From Miscanthus floridulus (Eukaryota; Streptophyta; Magnoliopsida; Poales; Poaceae): DNA of 64,000 nucleotides. The notes under the pieces are model-generated. The model searched no databases and was not told where the DNA came from. It worked only from the letters and a program-made list of their open reading frames with translations. Both the position numbers and the translations under genes were made by a program. The DNA is taken from assembly GCF_019320115.1 (NCBI RefSeq), contig NC_089584.1, positions 108,083,799-108,147,798 of the forward strand. Direction: 5' to 3'. Below are positions 56,859 to 64,000 of the stretch, piece by piece (position 1 is the first letter of the stretch; each line of letters begins with the position of its first letter).

Positions 56859-58544
56859 TTACATTAGAGTAACACTAGGCTTATCGCTTCCGGGGCAGGC
56901 ATCTTTTGCAACAAGATGATAAAGCAACACTCCTGCTGCAACACTAACATTCAAACTCTCCACCGCAAGGAATGATCTCAAATCTTGATTACTAGAAGAA
57001 CTGTCACCTTCTTCCCCTGCATCTGCATCTGCTCCTTCAACAAATACATCAACTTTTCCAGGTATTCTGACCAGATGTGTGCAGGATCGCTCAACCAGGG
57101 GTCTCAAACCAGTGCCTTCACTACCCATCACAAGAATAGTTGGCACCCCTATTTCCACTTCAGAAAGACGTACAGCTTTGTTAGCAATGGTACCACCAAG
57201 GACTCGCCAACCATTTTCAGCTGATGAAGACAAGAACTGCATCATGTTTCTGCAGGAGAGTAGCTCAATCAGCTCAAGCGAACCTGCACTAGCTTTGCTC
57301 ACTACTCCACTTAATGGAGCAGAGTTCTTAGCACACAAAACAACACCCTGAGCACCAAAGTAGTAGGCGGACCTAATAATGGCTCCTAAATTCTGAGGAT
57401 CCATAATCTCATCCAAGGCTATCCACACAGGTGCCTTTCCACCTTCCACCCTGACTGGATCTAACTCCTTTATATTAACCATTTCTAAGGGTGATGCATC
57501 GAGCACCACACCTTGGTGTGGTCGGTTATCCACCACCATGTTAAGATCATGCTTTGAAGTCTCAATAACCTTCAGCCCAATCTCCTCAGCCATCCGTAGC
57601 ACTTTCTCAACTGCCTTCTTATCTTTCCTTTTCTTGTTGTTCCCGCTCAAATCCATACTTTCCTGTATATACAATGCATAAAACTCCCTCCTCCGAGCCG
57701 TGAGTGCTGCAAGGACCGGCCCAACACCATAAACTCCTTGCCCCACCATCTTTGGCACCAATGATTCCCCTGCTTCCTTCCCTGTCTTCCTTCCCCAATT
57801 CTCCTGTTTGTTCCACTGTCTCACATCCGGCTTGTCAAATGTCTCCCTCCTAAACCTCTCACCACGGGAACCTCCATCCCTAAACCTCTCACCACGGGAC
57901 CCTCCATCCCTCCCCACAACTCGCTGGTACCTGTCCTTAATACTTCCCCATTTGGGATTGTCAATTGGTTCATTCTCATCATCATCCTCTTGTTCCCTAA
58001 TCGCCACCTTGTTTGGCATCCTGTTTCCCGACACCTCTCGTTGCTGATACCTGCCCTTAATCCTTCCCCATTTGGGATTGTCAATTGCCTCATTATCATC
58101 ATCATCCTTAATCGCTACCTTGTCCTTCATCCTGACTCCCGACACTTCTCTTCGAGCGTACTGGTCGTCTCTCGAGAAGAACTTCTCCGCCGAGCTCTCC
58201 CACGAGGAGGATCGGCCGGCGCTAGTCCTAGCAACGGGGGCGCCACTGTTGCCAGTCTCGGCGGCAAGCCAGGGAAGCACCCTCCCGCCGCCAGCCAATG
58301 CGGACCCATCTGGCGCGGTGGAGAACGAAGCCCTGCCTCCCAGTCCGAAGCGGGATTCGCCCGGGGAAGTGGCGGCCCTGGCGCTCGCACGGGCGGTTGT
58401 GGTCGGACGAGGCGCGGTTGAAGAGGCTGGATGCTTCGAGAGGTAGCCGGCGCGGAGGAGGCCGGCGACGAGGGTGCGGCGGGGCGAGGACGCCGCTGCG
58501 AGGAGCGGGAGAGAATGGGACTTGGACAAGTTAGAGTGGAGCAT
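56859..58544 (-). CDS. TrmH/SpoU-family RNA 2'-O-ribose methyltransferase, probably organellar, 561 aa
   Basis: Single exon. An upstream in-frame ATG at 58685 exists, but the ATG at 58544 starts MLHSNLSKSHSLPLLAAASS, an Arg/Ser/Ala-rich, acid-poor N-terminus typical of a mitochondrial or plastid transit peptide, so I choose it. Residues about 100-260 are charged and disordered, with two copies of IDNPKWG..K.RYQ and two of DGGSRGERFR. An L30e-like substrate-binding region starts YGVGPVLAAL and includes HQGVVLDASP. The SPOUT knot domain has all three motifs: NLGAIIRSA (from about 385), MGSEGTGL (about 473) and SLNVSVAAG (about 530). The family transfers methyl from SAM to ribose in rRNA or tRNA; yeast MRM1 methylates mitochondrial 21S rRNA and is a reasonable model. 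An acidic insert (GADADAGEEGDSSSS) between motifs 2 and 3 is unusual. Intact. Confidence 0.93.
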   Translation of the reverse strand: MLHSNLSKSHSLPLLAAASSPRRTLVAGLLRAGYLSKHPASSTAPRPTTTARASARAATSPGESRFGLGGRASFSTAPDGSALAGGGRVLPWLAAETGNSGAPVARTSAGRSSSWESSAEKFFSRDDQYARREVSGVRMKDKVAIKDDDDNEAIDNPKWGRIKGRYQQREVSGNRMPNKVAIREQEDDDENEPIDNPKWGSIKDRYQRVVGRDGGSRGERFRDGGSRGERFRRETFDKPDVRQWNKQENWGRKTGKEAGESLVPKMVGQGVYGVGPVLAALTARRREFYALYIQESMDLSGNNKKRKDKKAVEKVLRMAEEIGLKVIETSKHDLNMVVDNRPHQGVVLDASPLEMVNIKELDPVRVEGGKAPVWIALDEIMDPQNLGAIIRSAYYFGAQGVVLCAKNSAPLSGVVSKASAGSLELIELLSCRNMMQFLSSSAENGWRVLGGTIANKAVRLSEVEIGVPTILVMGSEGTGLRPLVERSCTHLVRIPGKVDVFVEGADADAGEEGDSSSSNQDLRSFLAVESLNVSVAAGVLLYHLVAKDACPGSDKPSVTLM

Positions 58545-58778
58545 GGCGTCGGCGCCGGCGCGACGGGGAGTGTAGGGTTTTTGGGGTCCGGGATGGGATT
58601 TGCTGCTGGCCCGTTGGCCTTGTAGGTGGGTGACCGGGGTATCGGGTGAGGCCGTGAGGGGTTTTGGGTGGGCGGCGCGCGCCACTCGTTCGACGAAATG
58701 CTGCGACGGCGGTGGGGATGGCAGAAAGGGTTGTTTTCTGCGGAAGCCTTCAGTTTGTGAGAATTAATAATTATACAA
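58545..58778 (-). promoter_or_regulatory. Short 5' region of the TrmH-like gene, cut by a MULE
   Basis: GC-rich leader of about 234 bp between the start codon and the Mutator-like element. No TATA box obvious. The promoter is either within this short region or partly displaced by or supplied by the transposon. Confidence 0.4.
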
Positions 58779-59937
58779 CGGAAATGCTCCTGGGCGTCCG
58801 TCGGGCCGGACCGCCCGGACCCGGCCAGCCCCACCCGCGCTGCGCGCCGCACGCCCCAGCCCGCGTGCCTCCAGCCCGGAGTCGCGCCTCCTGCTGTGGC
58901 TGCGCTCCGTCTACCGGCGAGATGCCCGTGCCAGGCCTCACCGCCGCGAGCTTCACTGCGCTGCCGCGAGCCCCCGCCAGGAGTCGTGACTCCTGCTGCG
59001 GCTGCGCTCCATCCATCGGCGAGATGCACGCGCCGGACCTCGGCGCCGCCGCCGACCATCGTGCCAGCGTTGAGCTCCGCAACGACGAGCCTCCATTCGT
59101 CGAGGCAGGGTGATAATATTGCAAGCGTATGTTTCAAGTATTTTATATGCTTTAGAGATATGTTGCAAGTGTTTTATAAATTGAAATATTGCACATGTTG
59201 CAAAGGTTATACAGGTATATTTCAAGTGTAACGTATGTTGCAATGTAAAAGTAGATCTAGATGTTGTATATATATGCAAGTGTTTTAATTGTTTTCATAT
59301 GTCTGTTGCAAGTGTTTTTTATCTGGATTTGTGATGTTTCCAATGGCTACACACGTGTTTTTAAGTTTTTCTGGTGTTTTACAAGTGTTTTATCTGAATG
59401 TTGCAAAAATAAATTGGATGCTACTAGGGATGAAAACGGTACGGATATTTTCCAACCGTATTCGAAACCGAATCCGTTTAGAGGGGTTGAGATCTGTCCG
59501 TATCCGAGTCCGGATATCCAACATCCGATACCGTATCCGTATCCGAATACTCAAATCACATATTTATGATGTCGATATCCAATCGTATCATATCCGACAT
59601 AGTTGACACTATCCGTATTCGAATCCGAATCTGGACAGAAATATGAAAACAAATGTAATATCGGTGATATCCGTCCGTATCCGATCCGTTTTCATCCCTA
59701 GATGCTACACATGTTGAATATGACCCAATTGCTGTAGCCACCTGCTGCAGCTGCTGGGACGCTAGCGAGCGAGCAGACGGTCCTCACGTGCGGTCGGCGA
59801 CGCAGAAAACATCCGGGCAGCGCTAGTCCCGCGTGGGCACGTGAAACGTGCAGCAGCGGAACCGGGTGCAGGGAAATGGGCTAGCACGCACACACGTCCA
59901 TCCGGATGTCCGGACGCCAACATCTCCAATTATACAA
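58779..59937. mobile_element. Non-autonomous Mutator-like element, 1159 bp
   Basis: A perfect 10-bp duplication AATTATACAA flanks it (58769-58778 and 59938-59947), within the 9-11 bp range of Mutator elements. The left GGAAATGCTCCTGGGCGTCCG and reverse-complemented right GGAGATGTTGGCGTCCGG are diverged inverted repeats. The GC-rich left half has two copies of a CTCCTGCTGTGGCTGCGCTCC-like segment (58890 and 58990); the AT-rich middle has repeated ATGTTGCAAGTGTTTT. No transposase. It carries a nested MITE at 59425-59700. Confidence 0.85.
59425..59700. mobile_element. hAT-type MITE with TAGGGATGAAAACGG ends, 276 bp
   Basis: Perfect 15-bp inverted ends TAGGGATGAAAACGG / CCGTTTTCATCCCTA. The 8-bp duplication GATGCTAC lies at 59417-59424 and 59701-59708. 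The interior is full of TCCGTATCCG-like repeats, typical of this family. Confidence 0.93.
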
Positions 59938-60150
59938 ACCTTTTCCTTCCAAACAATAATCCAAAGATTTGCATGATAAAAAAATTCTTATTTATTACAG
60001 ATGACTTTTTCTGGCTCAGAACTTTTACGTTAGACCGTCACATAATCTTTTTAATCTATTCAGTGTTGTCTTAATATCAACCTTCAGTGAGGGAGCTGGT
60101 GGATTTTCACACATATGTCCCTATTTAAACTTTAGAGGATCCCATATATA

Positions 60151-60270
60151 CAGTCTGTTCACTTGCTCATATACGATCGTGGATTATAAGCTGAAACAAT
60201 ATTTTTCTCTGACACCAAACCAGCCAGCAGTAAATAATCTACGATCGTTTACGGCCTGCCGAACAGGCTG
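60151..60270. mobile_element. CAGTCTGTTC MITE, 120 bp
   Basis: Ends CAGTCTGTTC and GAACAGGCTG; core AATATTTTTCTCTGACACC. Nearly the same as the copy at 8483-8621. ATA on both sides. Confidence 0.82.
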
Positions 60271-60275
60271 ATAAA

Positions 60276-60391
60276 TGTCTGTTTGCTTGAACTTATGAGC
60301 CGGCTCATCAGTTATGATACATTATTTTTCTCTCACAATAAAACAGTATAACCGATTTATAAACCGCGAAAATCATCAGCCGAACCGCTCA
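60276..60391. mobile_element. Diverged MITE of the same family
   Basis: TGTCTGTTTGCTTG at the left, TTATTTTTCTCTCACAATAAAACAG in the middle and GCCGAACCGCTCA at the right. Ends uncertain. Confidence 0.45.
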
Positions 60392-60393
60392 TC

Positions 60394-60602
60394 CCCTGTT
60401 TTGGTGCGGCTTCCGGGGGTTCCGTCTCCGGCTTCCAAAGCACTGTACAACACTGTTTTCTTTTTTTGGGAATCTGTGCAACACTGTTTGATCGGTTCCA
60501 TCTCCAACAAAAATGATATATGAAAAGAAAGAGCTAGAGGAGCTGTATACTTTGGGCTTCTCCCAAAGGAGCCGGAGCTAGGAGCCCTCCAAAACGGGGC
60601 CT
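60394..60602. mobile_element. Possible MITE with GTTTTGG ends
   Basis: The left CCCTGTTTTGGTGCGGCTTCC and the right GGAGCCCTCCAAAACGGGGCC are imperfect inverted repeats. No target duplication identified. Confidence 0.45.
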
Positions 60603-60797
60603 AAATCGCCGCACCAAGTTACATGTTACTGGCAGATCATATGTTCTTCGTTTTCTCAATGTTATATGCACTTAATTTTCATGTTTGTTTAGTTGATACA
60701 ATGACTTCAAAGTGTACAAATGAATTCATGATGTGCTTAATATCCTTGTGAAAAGAAAAATAGATGATGTGCTTTACTTCTATATTTGTCCTTGCAG
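60603..60797 (+). other. Remnant EF-2 intron
   Basis: AT-rich, ends TTTGTCCTTGCAG directly before the EF-2 coding match, an acceptor at the place where plant EF-2 genes have an early intron (just before GKSTL). Confidence 0.5.
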
Positions 60798-61354
60798 GCA
60801 AGTCTACACTTAAGGATTCCTTTGTCGCAGCTGGTGGGATTATAGCCCAGGATGTGCTGGTGAGGTTCGACCGATCGAATGACTGATACTCGTGCAAATG
60901 AAGCAGAACGTGGTATTACAATCAAGTCCACTGGTATATCTCTTTAAGATGAGTAACGAGTCAGTCAAGTGTTATAATGGTGAGAGAGATGGAAATGAAT
61001 ACCTGATCAACCTTATTGACTCACCTGGCCATGTAGATTTTTCTTCTGAGGTCACAGCTGCTCTTCGTCTAGCTGATGGTGCTTTGTACTGTAGTGATTG
61101 ACTGTATTGAGGGTGTCTGCGTGGAAACTGAGAACAAGCTGAACATATGTTCCTTGATCTGTTTGGGTTCACAAGCACCGCAACCTCTGGTCAGGCATTC
61201 CCTGTGTCTTTGACCACTGGGAAACGTTGTCTTCGTGTACAGATCCCTCTGGAGCCTGGTACACATACTTGCTAACCTTGTCTTGGACATCCGCAAGAGA
61301 AAGGGGCTGAAGGAGCAGGTCACACCTCTCTTGGAATACGAGGACAAACTCTGA
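60798..61354 (+). pseudogene. Elongation factor 2 pseudogene with very large internal deletion
   Basis: The first part matches the G domain of eukaryotic EF-2 in changing frames: [58 protein letters not shown] and CIEGVCVETE. At about 61135-61150 it jumps to the far C-terminus: ATSGQAFP, a DHW segment and IRKRKGLKEQVTPLLEYEDKL before a TGA at 61352. Intact EF-2 is about 840 aa, so more than 600 residues are gone. Several frameshifts lie in the G domain. The retained intron acceptor shows a genomic rather than retrotransposed origin. Not functional. Confidence 0.92.
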
Positions 61355-61682
61355 ATGTTTGATAATTTATTTTCAGCTTGTATCACTTTATGGTGCCATC
61401 TTCTTGACGATAGCTTCATTTCCTATGTTTTTCATATAAACTATTACATTACGATATGCTAGTTGCGATATTGTACTGCCATGATATAATGACATTTTGA
61501 AAGTATTTCTGTGGACAACTATTAGCCTTTTGCTGAATATGATTCTGTTCACTCTCATTTGAATTTACTGGCACCAATTACATGGTGTTTAGTTTCAGTT
61601 CTTCTCCTCTTCGGTCTTCACAATATTTCTTGAAAATATGCTGGTTCAGTGCTGACAGCATTTGGTAGAATTTTTTGGTCTA
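61355..61682. other. EF-2 3' flank remnant and intergenic DNA
   Basis: AT-rich; the first part could be the former EF-2 3' UTR. Nothing else recognised. Confidence 0.4.
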
Positions 61683-61799
61683 CCCTGTTCGCTTATGCTG
61701 AAATTTGGCTTATGCTGATGCTTATGCTGAAATGTTGTGAGAGAAAAACACTGTTCCATAGCTGAAAAGTAGTTCTGGATAAGTTCAAGCGAACAGGGG
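61683..61799. mobile_element. MITE of the CCTGTTCGC family abutting the copia LTR
   Basis: Starts CCTGTTCGCTTATGC, ends CAAGCGAACAGGGG; core GTGAGAGAAAAACACTGTTCC. The copia LTR begins at the very next base, so it inserted at or into the MITE end. Confidence 0.7.
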
Positions 61800-62239
61800 T
61801 GAAAGCATCTAGGCCCCTAGTTGGATTTCGATGATTAATGACAATACAAGATTACTATGACTAACGTGTGTTTTGCAGAGGCAAATAAAGTTAGGTCATG
61901 TTAATGGAGATCGATTGGGCAATCGAGGTTGTCATGCCCCTACGATGGAAATCGTTTCGGTTTTTCAAAGGATTGACGACAAGGTTAAGGACGACTAGTT
62001 CTAAGTGTCGATTGGAGTTGGAGAGACACTTAGCGTAGTTTAGGACTTTGTTTTTCCTTTGGCCGTACTATTAAGAGGGGTATGGACGGGTAGCTTGACC
62101 TAGTTGAGTCTAGTGAGTTAGGTATGGTGCACACTTATTAAAACTAGCTCTAGGTAGCTCCTATGAATGCCTAAGATCCTTTGGAGCAAACTTCATTCAC
62201 ATATGATCGAGAGTTGGAAGTGAATGGAGGGTCAAATAC

Positions 62240-62610
62240 TGACCGGACGCTGGCTCCGGTGCGACCGGACGCTGGCCGCAGGGTCCGGTCAGTTCATTTG
62301 ACCGAGGAGAACAAGTCTGGTGTGACCGGACGCTGGAAGGTCAATGTGACCGGATGCTGAGGGCCAGCGTCCGGTCGACTCCAGTAAGGGTCCAGACTTA
62401 AGAAAGTGTGACCGGACGCGTCCGGTCAGTGGTGACCGGACCCTGAGTATCCAGCGTCCGGTCGAATACAGTAAGCATCCAAGAGTGACCGGACGCGTCC
62501 GGTCAGTACTGACCGGACCCTGACAGCGTCCGGTCATCACTTGAAAATTGTTGCGCGGGTTGAACTGATCGGACCGTCTGGTCAAAACGATCGGAGCGTC
62601 CGGTCATCCC
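62240..62610. repeat. ACCGGACGC / GCGTCCGGT motif array in the copia LTR
   Basis: More than a dozen copies of the 9-10 bp motif in both orientations, directly upstream of the LTR TATA box. A similar but sparser array occurs in the solo LTR at about 24010-24390. Confidence 0.8.
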
Positions 62611-62646
62611 GCAGAAGCTCATAACGGTTCGTTTTTCAGGCTGCCT

Positions 62647-62653
62647 TATAAAT
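62647..62653 (+). promoter_or_regulatory. TATA box of the copia LTR
   Basis: CTTATAAATAGAAGC. The minus-strand solo LTR at 22897-25195 has the matching CTATAAATAGAAG. Confidence 0.65.
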
Positions 62654-63376
62654 AGAAGCTCCACTCGTGTGTGGAGTCACTTTTGCTCATTCCAACAGCT
62701 GAGAAACATGTTTGTGAGTGCCAAGAAGAGCAAGATCCTAGTGAGGTGTTTGTGATTTGAGAATCCAAGAGTGAAACCTCATTAGTGAATCAAGAGTAGA
62801 CAAGTGTGCATCCATCTTCTCATTAAGCTTCGCGTGGTCAAGTGAGAGTTCGTGCTTGTTACTCTTGGTGATCGTCATCACCTAGACGGCTTGGTGGTGA
62901 TTGGGAGCTTGGTGATCACCCGGCGGAGCTTGTGGGTGACCCAACTCAAGTTGTGAGCGGCTTTGGGTGATTTGCCGCGACGGGGTGTCGAAGAATCAAC
63001 CCATAGAGAGCACTTGATCCTTGCGCGGATCAAGGGGAAGCTACACCCTTGCACGGGTGCTCCAACGAGGACTAGTGGAGAGTGGCGACTCTCCGATACC
63101 TCGGCAAAACATCGCCGCATTCCTCTCTCCATTTACTTTGAGCATTTACTTTGAGTATTTACTTTGAGTAATTCAATACTTGTCTTTACATTCGTAGAAT
63201 TGCTATGCTAAAGTAAGTTTGGAACATAGGTTGCAAGTCTATTATGTGTTAATTTGATAGAAACACTTTTCTAGGCACAATGGGTTAATTGGGCTATCCG
63301 TAGGATTTAATTATTGCAAGAAAATTTAGAATTTGCCCAATTCACCCCTCCTCTTGGGCATCTTGATCCTTTCAAT

Positions 63377-63388
63377 TGGTATCAGAGC
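63377..63388 (+). other. Copia primer binding site
   Basis: TGGTATCAGAGC, the exact complement used for initiator tRNA-Met, two bases after the LTR end. Confidence 0.92.
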
Positions 63389-63427
63389 CTCGTGCTCACG
63401 TTTTTAAGCTTAACCGCTTAGAGCAAG

Positions 63428-64000
63428 ATGTCTCACGGGGATGGACCTCCTCCTATCTTCGAGGGGGATGATTTTCCATATTGGAAAATTCGCATGGAGG
63501 CATACCTAGAAGCTCTAGATGTTGGAATTCTTAGAGCCGCCTCTCAAGGGTTCCCAACACCTAAGAATGCCGTATAACTTTAAGGCGATGAAGTAAACTA
63601 TGAAAAATGGAATACAAAGGCTCGCAACACCATCTTTAGAGGCCTTTACAAAGATGTGTTCAATCATGTAACACAAAGATGCCCATGCACTATGGTCGGA
63701 CGTTTGTGCGCTCCATGAGGAAACCAAGAGTGAGCGTGAGGAACGCTATCATCTTGTGATTAAAAAGCTAAATTCTTTTGAGATGCTTCCCAAAGAAAGT
63801 GCTAATGAAATGTATTCTTGTTTAAATGTTCTTATAGAGGAAGTCAATGGGCTTAGACTTACTCAAATGTCACCATCCGACGTTGTGAGAAAGATCTTGA
63901 GTGTTCTCCCCATTGACAAATATGAGCACATTGTGACCGTGCTATATCAAGGTAATCTTTCTGCCGCTACACCGACACAAATCTTGGGAAAGATCAATGC
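63428..64000 (+). pseudogene. gag: Copia gag, N-terminal part (frameshifted, partial)
   Basis: Starts MSHGDGPPPIFEGDDFPYWK, the standard beginning of plant copia gag with the YW-K motif, then a stop at about 63575 and shifted frames giving NYEKWNTKARNTIF, ALHEETKSEREERYH, KKLNSFEMLPKESANEMY and ILSVLPIDKYEHIV (UBN2-type gag). The continuation is outside the window. Confidence 0.85.

Larger units (their letters stand above)
61800..63374 (+). repeat. Copia 5' LTR (1575 bp)
   Basis: Begins TGAAAGCATCTAGG and ends TTGATCCTTTCA, so TGAAAG..CTTTCA inverted ends. A TATA box lies at 62647-62653. Upstream (62240-62610) is a dense array of GACCGGACGC and GCGTCCGGTC motifs. Confidence 0.9.
61800..64000 (+). 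mobile_element. Ty1/copia retrotransposon, 5' part (runs off the window)
   Basis: The 5' LTR (61800-63374) is followed by an initiator-Met primer binding site and gag. Protease, integrase, RT and 3' LTR would be beyond position 64000. Gag carries at least one frameshift. Confidence 0.88.

Noticed and set aside
58127..59137. 336-aa minus-strand frame upstream of and overlapping the TrmH-like gene
   Set aside because: It runs through the MULE and over the TrmH-like gene in another frame; Ala/Arg/Pro rich with no domain.
60892..61101. EF-2 G-domain frame as a functional small gene
   Set aside because: Stops and frameshifts before and after, and the Walker/G1 part is in a different frame; part of the pseudogene.
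63377..63388. tRNA-Met-like sequence
   Set aside because: It is a 12-nt primer binding site after an LTR, not a tRNA gene; no cloverleaf is present here or at 13263 and 21970.

Overview
This is nuclear DNA of a grass, most likely an Andropogoneae/panicoid species (Sorghum-Saccharum-Miscanthus type). The reasons are a spliced Aux/IAA gene with grass-like exon structure, many miniature elements of families common in panicoid grasses, a CACTA element of the CACTCGGTAAA type, and several large nested LTR retrotransposons. No sequence looks bacterial, organellar or viral, and I see no rRNA gene, tRNA gene or CRISPR array. The genus is inference.

Layout. 1-1.2 kb: a single-exon B3-like gene. 1.2-8.4 kb: accessory DNA with a hAT-type MITE, a diverged tandem repeat, a complete non-autonomous CACTA element (2111-4993, TSD TAA), a 5'-truncated LINE and more MITEs. 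8.4-37.7 kb: one Ty3/gypsy element of the Tat type (element A). Its 5' LTR is split by a MITE and by a 12.3-kb Tekay/del-like chromovirus (element B, 9029-21346, TSD CTATA), and its internal region is split by an antisense copia-like solo LTR (22897-25195). Element A also carries a degenerate antisense reading frame between integrase and the 3' LTR. 37.7-39.8 kb: intergenic DNA with two MITEs.

39.9-42.2 kb: an apparently intact six-exon Aux/IAA repressor gene (338 aa). 42.5-47.7 kb: a hAT MITE, a solo LTR with perfect TSD (44130-46062), and small insertions including a 38-bp LINE tail with a 17-bp target duplication. 47.7-55.2 kb: an RTE-type LINE on the minus strand, split by a 4.2-kb hAT transposon (49922-54145). 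The hAT keeps an almost intact 826-codon transposase frame and carries an antisense fragment resembling a host AP2/ERF (RAP2-4-like) gene. 56.9-58.5 kb: an intact minus-strand TrmH/SpoU-type RNA 2'-O-methyltransferase gene with a probable organelle transit peptide; a Mutator-like element sits about 235 bp upstream of its start. 60.8-61.4 kb: an elongation factor 2 pseudogene with a very large internal deletion. 61.8 kb to the end: the 5' LTR, primer binding site and start of gag of a Ty1/copia element that runs off the window.

The host genes (B3-like, Aux/IAA, TrmH-like) do not form a pathway; they are isolated genes between blocks of transposons. The most informative content is the nesting record, for which target-site duplications are mostly readable, and the captured gene fragment inside the nearly intact hAT element.
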